Source: Bacteroidota bacterium
Lineage (GTDB): Bacteria; Bacteroidota; Bacteroidia; Chitinophagales; Chitinophagaceae
Reading direction: 5' to 3'
DNA: 46,340 nucleotides
NCBI GenBank assembly: GCA_018267875.1
Contig: JAFDXP010000024.1
Coordinates: 1 to 46,340, forward strand
Positions 25,827 through 34,389 of this stretch are shown piece by piece. Numbering within the stretch: the stretch's first letter is position 1; each line of letters opens with the position of its first letter. The notes beneath the pieces were generated by a model. That model had not been told where the DNA came from. It searched no databases and saw only the letters and a list, made by a program, of their open reading frames with translations. The translations under genes and the position numbers were made by a program.

Positions 25827-25860
25827 GGAGTTAGCCGTTTCGGTTAACTCCTTAATTTTT
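25827..25860 (+). terminator. Terminator-like hairpin beside the IS remnant
   Basis: GGAGTTAGCCG and CGGTTAACTCC (25827-25851) form a hairpin with a TTT loop and one mismatched pair, followed by TTAATTTTT. It may belong to the decayed insertion element or insulate the peptidase promoter. Confidence 0.5.
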
Positions 25861-25935
25861 GAAATTATCTGAGTCTATTTGTAGTGGCATATTTTATGTC
25901 ATACTTTTTTAAGTAAATTACCACATTCACTTACC

Positions 25936-25943
25936 TATTTTTG
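25936..25943 (+). promoter_or_regulatory. -7 promoter box of the C1 peptidase gene
   Basis: TATTTTTG is a perfect TAnnTTTG match, 38 nt upstream of the ATG at 25982. It gives a leader of about 30 nt. Confidence 0.6.
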
Positions 25944-25981
25944 CAACTCAATTTTTGAAAACATAAACTAATCGTTTTTCA

Positions 25982-27163
25982 ATGAAGAAAGTACTGATTT
26001 TTATTGCCTTCGCATTACCGTATATCGCTCATGCGCAAGATGATTTAGTAAAGAAGTTAGACGCAAACAAAAGTGACAGTGCAAAGAGAAAATATACCTT
26101 TTCTCCTGTTCTAAATGTAGAGCGAACCAGTGTGAAAAACCAAGGTAGCAGCGGAACTTGCTGGAGTTATTCTACTAATTCTTTTTTAGAAAGTGAGATG
26201 ATTCGCATGGGTAAAAAACCAGTTGATTTGGCTGAAATTTTCACGGCGCGTATGGTCTATATTGACAAAGCCGAAAACTATGTTCGGATGCATGGAAAAA
26301 TGGAGTGGGGTGATGGCGGTGAATGTCATGATGTAATCAATATGTATGCAAAATATGGCACAATGCCTCAAGATGTATATACCGGTTTGAACTATGGCAC
26401 TACCAAAAATAAATTTGGAGAAATGCAGGCCGTATTAAAAGGAATGTTAGATGCTATTGTGAAAAATCCCAACGGAAAACTGACACCCAATTGGAAAAAA
26501 GCCTTTGTTGCAGTGCTGGATGCCTATTTGGGTGCTCCTCCTGAAAAGTTTATGTGGAAAGGAAAAGAATATACACCTCGAACTTTTGCGGATGAAGTAG
26601 TAGGAATCAACCCAAAAAATTATGTTGAACTTTCTTCATTCTCAGATCAGTTATACTATCAAAAAGTTCCTTTTTTAGTTCCGGACAATTGGAGCTTTGA
26701 CAAAGTCTATAACGTCAAATTACACGACCTAACAGACATTATTGATTACGCTCTTGAGCATGGCTATTCTGTGGCTTGGGCTGCCGATGTAAGTGAAAAG
26801 TATTTTAGTTGGAAGAATGGTGTTGCTTATGTGCCGGAAAAAGATTGGGATGACATGAGCGAGGAAGAGCAAAAAGATATTTTCAATGGACCCAAACCTG
26901 AAAGGAAAATTACTGCCAAAATTCGTCAAGCTGCTTATGATAATTATGAAACAACAGATGATCATGGTATGCACATTGTAGGTGTCGTAAAAGATCAAAC
27001 CGGGCGACCTTACTACATTGTCAAAAATAGCTGGGGCGAAAAAAATGACTACAAAGGTTATCTCTACGTTTCGAAAGCTTATGTGCAATATAAGACTACC
27101 GGAATTTTATTACATAAAGGGGGGATTCCTACTGAAATCAAACAGAAATTGCGCCTAAACTAA
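25982..27163 (+). CDS. Exported C1-family cysteine peptidase (bleomycin hydrolase/PepC type)
   Basis: This 393-residue protein has a signal peptide (MKKVLIFIAFALPYIAHAQ). The papain-fold peptidase has all three catalytic residues: Cys60 in NQGSSGTCWSYSTNSFLESE, His331 in DDHGMHIVGVV, and Asn349 in YYIVKNSWGEKNDYKGYLYV. The long insertion between Cys and His and the C-terminal end place it near the C1B aminopeptidase C/bleomycin hydrolase group. Cytoplasmic PepC lacks a signal peptide, so this is an exported form, probably periplasmic, degrading peptides. It is a single-gene unit with its own promoter box and a strong terminator. Confidence 0.9.
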   Translation: MKKVLIFIAFALPYIAHAQDDLVKKLDANKSDSAKRKYTFSPVLNVERTSVKNQGSSGTCWSYSTNSFLESEMIRMGKKPVDLAEIFTARMVYIDKAENYVRMHGKMEWGDGGECHDVINMYAKYGTMPQDVYTGLNYGTTKNKFGEMQAVLKGMLDAIVKNPNGKLTPNWKKAFVAVLDAYLGAPPEKFMWKGKEYTPRTFADEVVGINPKNYVELSSFSDQLYYQKVPFLVPDNWSFDKVYNVKLHDLTDIIDYALEHGYSVAWAADVSEKYFSWKNGVAYVPEKDWDDMSEEEQKDIFNGPKPERKITAKIRQAAYDNYETTDDHGMHIVGVVKDQTGRPYYIVKNSWGEKNDYKGYLYVSKAYVQYKTTGILLHKGGIPTEIKQKLRLN

Positions 27164-27195
27164 ATCTTTGGCAATTCTTACTAATTTTCTTTTTC

Positions 27196-27245
27196 AAAAA
27201 GGGCTTTTCAATACTAAAGTATAGTTGAAAAGCCCTTTTTGTTTT
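27196..27245. terminator. Strong bidirectional terminator between the C1 peptidase and SDR genes
   Basis: AAAAAGGGCTTTTCAA (27196-27211) pairs perfectly with TTGAAAAGCCCTTTTT (27225-27240), a 16-bp stem with a 13-nt loop. T-runs on both strands allow it to end both convergent transcripts. Confidence 0.93.
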
Positions 27246-27260
27246 TATTCAAACAATCAA

Positions 27261-28007
27261 TTAATAAACATGCTGTCCGCCATTGATAGCATAATTAGCA
27301 CCCGTAATAAAACTGGTTTCTTTGGAAGCAAGAAAGGAAACCAAATGTGCAATTTCTTCTGTACCGCCTAATCGCCCAATAGGGATTTCAGCAACAATTT
27401 TATTTCTGATTTCCTCCGGAACAGCCATCACCATATCGGTGGCAATATATCCCGGAGATATGGTGTTGACAGTAATGCCTTTTCGCGCTACTTCCATGGC
27501 TAATGTTTTGGTAAAACCGTGCATGCCGGCTTTGGCAGCACTGTAGTTTGCCTGTCCAAATTGTCCACGTTGTCCATTGACCGACGAAATATTGATGATG
27601 CGACCATAATTCTGATCCATCATTTGATTGATTACATGTCGCGAACAGTTAAAGACACTGTATAAGTTAGTTTTCATTACCGCATCCCAATTGTCTAAAG
27701 TCATTTTTTTAAATTGTCCATCGCGAGTAATGCCTGCATTATTGACTAACACATCAATTGTTCCTACTTCTTTTTCCACTTGTTTCACCATATTTCCAAC
27801 AGAGTCAAAATCACAAACATCGGCTTGAATCATGGTGAAGTCATAACCTTCACTTTTTAGTTTTGCTTTCCATTTCTCAGCCTTTTCAGCATTTTTAAAG
27901 TTAGCCACCACATGAAACCCATCATCGCTCAATCGTTTGCAAATAGCAGTTCCTAACCCTCCGGTAGCTCCGGTAACTAAGGCAACATATTTTCTTGTAG
28001 TATCCAT
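27261..28007 (-). CDS. SDR-family 3-oxoacyl/acetoacetyl-CoA reductase (PhaB/FabG type)
   Basis: This 248-residue short-chain dehydrogenase has the cofactor motif TGATGGLGTAI at the N-terminus, the NNAGI motif, and catalytic Ser, Tyr and Lys in NISSVNGQRGQFGQANYSAA KAG. ISPGYIATDM and the C-terminal GANYAINGGQHVY are as in the PhaB branch. FANxK-like VANFKNAEKA after strand 2 fits NADPH preference. It could reduce acetoacetyl-CoA in poly-hydroxybutyrate synthesis or act in fatty acid synthesis; there is no phaA or phaC here to decide. I start it at the ATG at 28005-28007. The longer frame to 28100 would overlap the upstream epimerase and adds no family sequence. Confidence 0.88.
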   Translation of the reverse strand: MDTTRKYVALVTGATGGLGTAICKRLSDDGFHVVANFKNAEKAEKWKAKLKSEGYDFTMIQADVCDFDSVGNMVKQVEKEVGTIDVLVNNAGITRDGQFKKMTLDNWDAVMKTNLYSVFNCSRHVINQMMDQNYGRIINISSVNGQRGQFGQANYSAAKAGMHGFTKTLAMEVARKGITVNTISPGYIATDMVMAVPEEIRNKIVAEIPIGRLGGTEEIAHLVSFLASKETSFITGANYAINGGQHVY

Positions 28008-28078
28008 AAGCTGTGTGTTTAGCTTGTAATATAATACACTTGGTTTATCAAAACAATAAATAGCAGATTGATTTTTGA

Positions 28079-28945
28079 TTAAAACAATATCACACTCCAT
28101 TGTTTATACCAATCTGCATGAGGTTTTAGTGGAACGATGCCTTCTTTATCAATAAGTTTTTGATTATGATTCACACTATCAGCAATACCATGCCATGGCT
28201 CTATACATAAAAAAGGAGCATTATTGGCTGCCCAAATTCCTAAAAATGGGAATTGATCTATTTGCATTTTGAGTCCGTGAATGGAAGCGGTTGATTTAAG
28301 TGAAACACTGCTAGATTTTAAGTTTTTAAGCACAATTGCATCTTTTGTAAAAAGAGTGTGTGATAATGGAATCGTTCTTTGATTGACAAGAAATGGTGTT
28401 GGTTTAATGGAAATTAAATTGTCTTCTAAAGTCCACCTGGGAGCTGTTTCAGGTAGATCAAATTCTAAATAATAATCCTCATAGGAAGTGTTTTGAATAA
28501 AAGGAATTTTAAAAGCCGGATGACCTCCAACAGAAAAATAAAGCATTTCGTCGCCTTCATTTTTTACTTCATAACGCACTAATAATTCATTTTGCTTGAG
28601 CGTATAATGAATGTAGAATCTAAATAAAAATGGGAATGAAAGCAAGGTTTTTGGAGTAGCACAACATTCAAAAATTGCTTCATTTTCTTGATAATAAATT
28701 AGTTCAAAGGCATGATCTCTGGCAAAGCCATGACGAAGCAAAAAATAGTGTTTGTCTTTAAAAATGAATTGATTGTTTTTCAAAGTACCTACAATAGGAA
28801 ACAATACAGGTGCGTGTTTTGCCCAGTATTTCGGGTCTGCATCCCATAAAAAATCTATCCCTGTTCGTTTGTCATAAAGTTGTGAAAGCTCTGCTCCGTG
28901 ATGTGCAATTTTGACCAACAAATCTTGCGTTTCTAATTGTATCAT
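28079..28945 (-). CDS. Aldose 1-epimerase family protein
   Basis: This 288-residue protein has the galactose-mutarotase-like beta-sandwich pattern: HGAELSQLYDKRTGIDFLWD, YWAKHAPVLFPIVGTLKNNQ, the catalytic region LLRHGFARDHAFEL, VGGHPAFKIPF with the conserved His, and CIEPWHGIADSVN near the C-terminus. It belongs to the LacX/YeaD-like group of sugar-phosphate or hexose mutarotases; the substrate cannot be read from sequence. The start at 28943-28945 (MIQLETQ) is chosen over the longer frame to 28990. A -7-like TTATTTTG lies five nucleotides before that ATG. Confidence 0.88.
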   Translation of the reverse strand: MIQLETQDLLVKIAHHGAELSQLYDKRTGIDFLWDADPKYWAKHAPVLFPIVGTLKNNQFIFKDKHYFLLRHGFARDHAFELIYYQENEAIFECCATPKTLLSFPFLFRFYIHYTLKQNELLVRYEVKNEGDEMLYFSVGGHPAFKIPFIQNTSYEDYYLEFDLPETAPRWTLEDNLISIKPTPFLVNQRTIPLSHTLFTKDAIVLKNLKSSSVSLKSTASIHGLKMQIDQFPFLGIWAANNAPFLCIEPWHGIADSVNHNQKLIDKEGIVPLKPHADWYKQWSVILF

Positions 28946-28996
28946 TGATACAAAATAAGCAGGAAAACAAAAACTGATAAGAAGTAACAATTTAAG

Positions 28997-29395
28997 CTAC
29001 CAACTCCAGCCACATTTTCTACAACGATACTTTCTGCCAACAGGTGTAAACCAAGAATAAAATTTCCCTAAAAATCCTTGATTTAACACAACAACCTTAT
29101 GGCTATTGCATCTACGGCATGTTTCCGTTCCTAATATTTTTTTTTGGGCAGATTGTAGTAACCTTTTTCCTTGAGCAGAATTTTGTAAAATGGTAATTAA
29201 TTCTTGCTGTTTGGCTTGTTCACTTTTTTGAATCCGAAAATGTTTTCCGCTAAGAATATGATCTCGATGCCAACATGATCCTTTTGGATCATCGCTATTG
29301 CAAGTGCATGTCGAAAGGATTTCATTTTCATGGATTGAAAATGTTACAACATAAACTTTGGGATTATCATTGACATGAAAAAGAAACGAAGTCAT
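28997..29395 (-). CDS. SWIM-type zinc finger and C-terminal zinc-ribbon protein, copy 1
   Basis: This 132-residue protein has a SWIM-like motif CxCx(n)CxH, here STCTCNSDDPKGSCWHRDHI (about 30-49), a helical linker with QQELITILQNSAQGKRLLQS, and a C-terminal zinc ribbon of CRRCNSHKVV and YRCRKCGWSW. SWIM domains bind nucleic acids or proteins; no enzyme domain accompanies it here. The copy at 29452 is a clear paralogue with the same order of motifs, so the pair arose by tandem duplication. Function is unknown. Confidence 0.72.
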   Translation of the reverse strand: MTSFLFHVNDNPKVYVVTFSIHENEILSTCTCNSDDPKGSCWHRDHILSGKHFRIQKSEQAKQQELITILQNSAQGKRLLQSAQKKILGTETCRRCNSHKVVVLNQGFLGKFYSWFTPVGRKYRCRKCGWSW

Positions 29396-29451
29396 TCAAG
29401 TTAGATGGTACTATTTAAAGAAAGGGTAAACAGCAAATTAGGTTGGGTAAA

Positions 29452-29877
29452 TTACCAAGTCCATTTGCAATCTTTACAAAAATATTTATGATTGTCCGTT
29501 TCTTTAAATAGGGTACAAATACGGGCATAAAGCGATTTGTTCAACTTCACAATTCTACTGCTATGACAACGGCGACAATGCGTTTCTCCGGCAAATTTCC
29601 GATTAGCTTGTTGAATCAGTTGTTTTCCTTGTGAAATGGTGGCAGCTCGTTGCAACAATTCACCTTGACGATTCATATCGCCACCCACAATCCTTGATGT
29701 TTTACCGGCTAAAATATAAAGTGCGTGCCAACAAGTGTCTCGATGCTCACAAGTACATTCTATTTCTAAATATTTGTCAAAAAGGCAGAATTTTGTTTGG
29801 TATTTCTTACGCTCTCCTCCAATTGTAAAAGTATATTCGCTCCTTGATGAGGCATTCATCCGGGTTTCTGAATTCAT
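29452..29877 (-). CDS. SWIM-type zinc finger and C-terminal zinc-ribbon protein, copy 2
   Basis: This 141-residue protein has the same layout as its neighbour: EIECTCEHRDTCWHALYILA (the CxCx(n)CxH motif), a linker with RQGELLQRAATISQGKQLIQ QANRK, and C-terminal zinc-ribbon pairs CRRCHSSRIV and YFCKDCKWTW. The start is the ATG at 29875-29877 because a real Shine-Dalgarno, AAGGAG at 29882-29887, lies directly upstream. This is unusual for this genome, where few genes have one. It is followed in the same direction by copy 1 after 56 nt. Confidence 0.75.
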   Translation of the reverse strand: MNSETRMNASSRSEYTFTIGGERKKYQTKFCLFDKYLEIECTCEHRDTCWHALYILAGKTSRIVGGDMNRQGELLQRAATISQGKQLIQQANRKFAGETHCRRCHSSRIVKLNKSLYARICTLFKETDNHKYFCKDCKWTW

Positions 29878-29979
29878 TGTTCTCCTTAGTAGTATATAAT
29901 GTGTAAAAGTATAATACTGTATTTGCAAAATTAACTTTCGAAAATGAATTCGCCAATTCTAATAATAATAATTCAACAC

Positions 29980-30014
29980 TTTGATAAACAAGTAAATAGA
30001 TTTATGTATTTTTG
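29980..30014 (+). promoter_or_regulatory. Promoter of the two-component operon (-33 TTTG, -7 TATTTTTG)
   Basis: TTTG at 29980-29983 and TATTTTTG at 30007-30014 match both elements of the Bacteroidota promoter with a 23-nt spacer. The -7 box ends five nucleotides before the ATG at 30020, so the message would be leaderless or nearly so. Confidence 0.65.
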
Positions 30015-30019
30015 TTTTC

Positions 30020-31957
30020 ATGCTGCATAGTTATTTTAATAGAACTCTAATCTCCTTTATCGGGCTTATTACTTATTTACATGGTAATGCTAAAATTGGG
30101 AACCAACAGCAAAAAATACAACAATCTTTAATTGACAACCTTTCTAATGAAGCCAAATTATCCTCGTTATTTGCGCTTTGTGATAGATGGGAATCTTTTG
30201 GACCTGATAAGCTGAAGACTTTAGTAGATTCCGCTAAATTAATTTCTCAGAAAAATGGGAATCTCCAAAATTTATTAATTACCGATTACTATTATTCAGC
30301 CTACTTATTTCAAAAAAGCAAAACAGATGATGCTCTTCAACTTATTGAACAAACAGCAAAAACATATTTTGGCAAATATGGTTATGATTCAATTTATACT
30401 CGGATTTTGAGTTTAGAAGGAAATATTTTGATGAGATCCAATAAAGTAGATGAAATGATGAAGTCAAGCTTGTACTTTATGAAACAAGCGGAAATTCATC
30501 ATGATACAATAAATATTGCAAGAGCATTGACAGGCATTGGAAATGTCTATTTACGCTTGAATAACCAGCCACAAGCTCTTAGTTGGTATTTCAAAGCATT
30601 AAACCTTTTGAATAATGAAGAAAAACGTAGGAAGCTTAGTTTCCTTTTCAACAATTTAGCAATCACATACTACCATCTGGACAAAGAAGATTCGGTAAAC
30701 TATTTTGTGATGAAAGGAATCAAATATGCTGAACAAAGTGGAAACATTACCAACTTGGCCAATGCTTGGATGCTAAAAGGTGGCATGTTGACCGGATATT
30801 CCCACTTCCCGGAAGCAGAAATTGCTTTTAAAAACGGAATTAACCTTCGGAAGCAAATAGGTGATTATTACAACATAGTAGCAGACATGGTGCAATTAGC
30901 CGTGTTTTATTGCAATATTGATCAGTCGCAAAAGGCTGTAGAAATATGTAAGGATGGACTTTCTATAGTTGAAAAATATGGACATAACTATGGAAATGAA
31001 ATAGCCTTGTACGAAGCACTTGGCTTTGCGTATAAAAATTTGGGAAATTTTGAGGCATTAGCAGATGTGCAAAAACATTCAATAGACCTAAAGGATTCGC
31101 TTTTTCAACAAAACACTGCTGAATCTATTGCAACTCTTCAAGCAAAATATGATTTACAAAAAAAAGAGAACTTGATCATGCAGCAACGCTTTGATCTATC
31201 TCGGCGAAACTATTTACTGATAGGACTTTCTGCCTTTTCTGTTCTTCTTATTTTAAGTGCTTTCCTTTTGCTAAAGAGTTATAGAAGAAGAGCAGCTTTG
31301 CGCACTGCTTTATTGATGAGTGAAGCAAAAAGTACAACAGAGCAAGCCATTGTCAATGCTGAAAACAACGAGAGAAAACGAATAGCAGCAGATCTTCATG
31401 ACAGTCTTGGTGCTTATGCCGCTTCCATTGCATCAAATGTTGACAATCTTCAAACAAATACCACAGCATCTTCCTCAGTTTTTCAAGACATTAGAGAAAA
31501 TGCACAAGCAATCATTTCAGAACTTGCAGATACAATTTGGGTATTGAAAAGAAATGAATTGCCGTTGACTGCCATTTCAGATCGTCTAAAAAGTCTAATC
31601 ATTCGCTTGAGACGCAGTTATACAAAAATTGAAGTTGACTTTTCCGAATCTATAATTCAAGATATAGTTTTTGGACCTTCACAAGCGTATTCACTTTTTC
31701 AAATCTTAAGCGAAGCATTGGTCAATGCAGTAAGACATAGTGAAGGGAATGTTATCAAAGTCATTATCACATCAAATCAATTTTGGGAAGTTTGCATTCT
31801 TGATAATGGAAAGGGACTCTTGAAAACTTGGTCTGAATTTGGTGGAAATGGATTGGACAATATAAAAAAGAGAGCAGCAGAAATGAATTGGTCTGTTGAA
31901 TGGCAAAATTTACAGAATGGTGGTACAAAATTTTTAGTTTCTAATACCCCAAAATGA
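30020..31957 (+). CDS. TPR sensor histidine kinase (HisKA_3 type)
   Basis: This 645-residue protein combines an N-terminal signal or anchor, TPR repeats (about 130-370, for example YLRLNNQPQALSWYFKALNL), one membrane segment (YLLIGLSAFSVLLILSAFLL, about 393-412), and a HisKA_3 dimerisation domain. The phosphoacceptor is His460 in RKRIAADLHDSLGAYAASI. It ends in an HATPase with N box LVNAVRHSEGN and G box LDNGKGL. The class pairs with NarL/LuxR regulators, and one is encoded 51 nt downstream. The periplasmic TPR part presumably senses a partner protein or ligand; none can be named. Confidence 0.9.
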   Translation: MLHSYFNRTLISFIGLITYLHGNAKIGNQQQKIQQSLIDNLSNEAKLSSLFALCDRWESFGPDKLKTLVDSAKLISQKNGNLQNLLITDYYYSAYLFQKSKTDDALQLIEQTAKTYFGKYGYDSIYTRILSLEGNILMRSNKVDEMMKSSLYFMKQAEIHHDTINIARALTGIGNVYLRLNNQPQALSWYFKALNLLNNEEKRRKLSFLFNNLAITYYHLDKEDSVNYFVMKGIKYAEQSGNITNLANAWMLKGGMLTGYSHFPEAEIAFKNGINLRKQIGDYYNIVADMVQLAVFYCNIDQSQKAVEICKDGLSIVEKYGHNYGNEIALYEALGFAYKNLGNFEALADVQKHSIDLKDSLFQQNTAESIATLQAKYDLQKKENLIMQQRFDLSRRNYLLIGLSAFSVLLILSAFLLLKSYRRRAALRTALLMSEAKSTTEQAIVNAENNERKRIAADLHDSLGAYAASIASNVDNLQTNTTASSSVFQDIRENAQAIISELADTIWVLKRNELPLTAISDRLKSLIIRLRRSYTKIEVDFSESIIQDIVFGPSQAYSLFQILSEALVNAVRHSEGNVIKVIITSNQFWEVCILDNGKGLLKTWSEFGGNGLDNIKKRAAEMNWSVEWQNLQNGGTKFLVSNTPK

Positions 31958-32008
31958 TTATTGAAATAACTTAAAGTTTTTTTGAAACTTGAGTAAATTT
32001 TTTTCCTG

Positions 32009-32683
32009 ATGCCTACGCTGATAGCAATTGCAGAGGATAATGCCACCAATAGAAACACCTTTCTTCAGAAGCTTGCTTTATTGGAAGAATATGAATTGAT
32101 TTTTGCTGCTAATGATGGTAATCAATGTTTAGAAAATCTGAAAGGACTACCACCAAACCGATTGCCCAAAGTGATTTTTATGGACTTAGAAATGCCCAAC
32201 CTTGGCGGCATTCAGACTATTCAAATGGCTAAAACATTACATCCCGAAATCCATTTTATTGTACTGACGATATTTGACGATGAAGAAAAAATTTTTGAAG
32301 CGATTAAAGCAGGCGCAACCGGATATCTATTAAAACATGAACCAGCCTCGGTTATCAAAGAATCACTGATTGATATTTTAGAAAATCAAGGAGCACCAAT
32401 GAGCCCTGCTGTTGCCCGAAAAGCACTTTTGCTGCTAAGTAAAAAAGACAATAATGAAAATGAAGAACTCGGCGAATTTCCTGAAATAATTTCTCCTCGT
32501 GAAAATGAGGTTTTACAGCATTTAGTTTTAGGTAGAGATGCAAAAAGAATAGCTACAGAGTTGAAAATATCCGTAGAAACAGTTCGAAAACACATTGCGC
32601 ACATTTATAGTAAACTGCATGTTTCCTCAAAAGCAGAAGTCATTTCCTTAGCTCATAAAAACAAATGGTTGCATGAACGATAA
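32009..32683 (+). CDS. NarL/LuxR-family response regulator
   Basis: This 224-residue protein has a receiver domain with the acidic pair in IAEDNATN, phosphoacceptor Asp59 in VIFMDLEMPNLGG, Thr in IVLTIFDD and Lys in YLLKHEP. It ends in a LuxR-type HTH (ISPRENEVLQHLVLGRDAKR, KISVETVRKHIAHIYSKLHV). It is the likely partner of the kinase upstream. Target genes are unknown, and there is no adjacent obvious regulon. Confidence 0.93.
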   Translation: MPTLIAIAEDNATNRNTFLQKLALLEEYELIFAANDGNQCLENLKGLPPNRLPKVIFMDLEMPNLGGIQTIQMAKTLHPEIHFIVLTIFDDEEKIFEAIKAGATGYLLKHEPASVIKESLIDILENQGAPMSPAVARKALLLLSKKDNNENEELGEFPEIISPRENEVLQHLVLGRDAKRIATELKISVETVRKHIAHIYSKLHVSSKAEVISLAHKNKWLHER

Positions 32684-32725
32684 TTTCGTTTTTGTCCTAT
32701 GGTTTTTTAAAGGCAATTTTGAACC

Positions 32726-33862
32726 ATGTTATTTAGTCAAGTTGCCGGTCAGCGCATAGCAAAAACAGGATTATTACAGTTGTGGAAAGGCAATCGTTTA
32801 CCACATGCTTTATTATTTGTTGGAGCGGAGGGAACAGGTGGTTTGCCTTTAGCATTTGCCTTAGCACAATATGCACTTTGTACTAATAAGCGAGATGAAG
32901 ATAGTTGTGGACAGTGTGCAAATTGTCGCAAAGTTTCAAGGTTAGAACATGCCGATTTGCATCTAACATTTCCCGCCATTTCGCCCAAGCCGAATACGAA
33001 GGCTCTTAGTAGATTTTTCATGCAAGAGTTTCGAGAGTTTGTAACGCAAACGCCTTATGGATCTACCTTTGACTGGCTTCAATTTATCAATGCTGAAAAC
33101 AAACAAGGCAATATTCCTGCTGAAGAATGTCGAGAGATTATTGATTCATTGAACTTAAAATCTTATGAAGGTGGAAAGAAGATTCAAATAATTTGGCGTG
33201 CTGAATATTTAGGAAAAGAAGGCAACATTTTATTGAAACTAATTGAAGAACCACCTGCAGAAACGTTATTGATTTTAGTTGCCGAAAACTTGGAAGGAAT
33301 TTTACCAACTATTTTATCTCGTACTCAAATTGTGCGTTTGGTACCACTTTCACCCGCTGACTTAGCTCAAGCCTTATCTGAACGATCTTTGGCAGACTCA
33401 AAAAAGGCTGCACAAATTGCTCACTTGTCAAATGGTAGTTTTACGGAAGCATTGAGGTTAGTACGAGATACAGATAATGATCTGTATCCCGCAGTGAGAA
33501 GATGGTTCAATGCCATGTTTACAGGAGATGGAATTGAAGTATCGAAACTGGCTGATGAATGGAGTAAATTGGGTAGGGAGCAACAGAAAAGCATCCTACA
33601 CTATACCATTCAGCTTTTAGAGCAATCTGTGCGCGTTCGTTTTATGGCACACACTCTGCCAACTTTACCACAAGAAGAAGCTGAATTTGTTCGTCGCCTT
33701 GCCGCTATGCAATTGAAACCAACAATAATCAATGAAATGGTCAACTATATCTCAAAATGTATTTACCATATCGAACGTAACGTTCACGGAAAAACTGCGC
33801 TGCATGTCCTTTCTCTGAAAATTATTTATGCTATTAAAGGGCAATGCTTACAAGTAATGTAG
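32726..33862 (+). CDS. holB: DNA polymerase III delta-prime subunit
   Basis: This 378-residue clamp-loader subunit has a degenerate P-loop, VGAEGTGGLPLAFALAQ, where the usual GKT Lys is replaced, as in delta-prime proteins. A four-Cys zinc module follows (ALCTNKRDEDSCGQCANCRK), with the sensor region LIEEPPAETLLILVAENLEG and ILSRTQIV. It opens the beta clamp with delta and tau/gamma. The gene precedes ricT in the usual Bacteroidota order, except that a small lipoprotein gene on the minus strand intervenes. The -7-like CAATTTTG lies five nucleotides before the ATG. Confidence 0.9.
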   Translation: MLFSQVAGQRIAKTGLLQLWKGNRLPHALLFVGAEGTGGLPLAFALAQYALCTNKRDEDSCGQCANCRKVSRLEHADLHLTFPAISPKPNTKALSRFFMQEFREFVTQTPYGSTFDWLQFINAENKQGNIPAEECREIIDSLNLKSYEGGKKIQIIWRAEYLGKEGNILLKLIEEPPAETLLILVAENLEGILPTILSRTQIVRLVPLSPADLAQALSERSLADSKKAAQIAHLSNGSFTEALRLVRDTDNDLYPAVRRWFNAMFTGDGIEVSKLADEWSKLGREQQKSILHYTIQLLEQSVRVRFMAHTLPTLPQEEAEFVRRLAAMQLKPTIINEMVNYISKCIYHIERNVHGKTALHVLSLKIIYAIKGQCLQVM

Positions 33863-33875
33863 TTTTTCTTTTTGA

Positions 33876-34187
33876 CTAAGGAAAATGAAACAATGCTGTT
33901 TCACATGCACCTATACGCACAGTGTCAGCGTACGTGGTGCTGCTACTATCCATAGTTGCTTGAAAATAATGAAGTCCCGTATCTCTGCTATAAATGCCAA
34001 TTTCACCCGGATGAAACAGCTTTAATTCAACTCCGTCAAGATAGCCTCGAAAATTATTTTTATTCTCTTGCTGACATTGAAATATGATGGTGCAATGATA
34101 ATTGCAGTGTTTTGATTCTGGTTTTCGACAACTATTGAATAAAATAGAAGCCAACAAAGTAGCACACAAAAGATATAGAAGTTTCAA
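33876..34187 (-). CDS. Small predicted lipoprotein of unknown function
   Basis: This 103-residue ORF has a lipoprotein signal peptide, MKLLYLLCATLLASILFNSC (lipobox around Cys20), followed by the RKPESKHC stretch. The mature part is beta-rich with several Cys residues (HCNYHCTIIFQCQQ, IGACETALF). Only a TTG start is available at 34185-34187, and no ATG is in frame nearby. It lies on the opposite strand between holB and ricT, converging on holB with a 13-nt gap. No family is recognised. Confidence 0.5.
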   Translation of the reverse strand: MKLLYLLCATLLASILFNSCRKPESKHCNYHCTIIFQCQQENKNNFRGYLDGVELKLFHPGEIGIYSRDTGLHYFQATMDSSSTTYADTVRIGACETALFHFP

Positions 34188-34389
34188 AACGAAAATGCTG
34201 GTTAATTGATTTTGAAAGCTAAATTTGCGAACAATAATTCAATTTTCGTCAGCAAGCTGAAAAGGCATCAAGCATCATGATAAAAAATCATTTTGCTAAG
34301 TGAATAGAGATAAAGGAAGTTCTTTTTTTTCCAAATAGTGAGGTTGAAATTTATGCCCCGAAGCTGTCAATATAAATTTAAGAATCAAC

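Noticed and set aside
33876-34187. Small lipoprotein as the missing TssQ
   Set aside because: It is 14 kb away between holB and ricT, has no T6SS neighbours, and I see no TssQ features.
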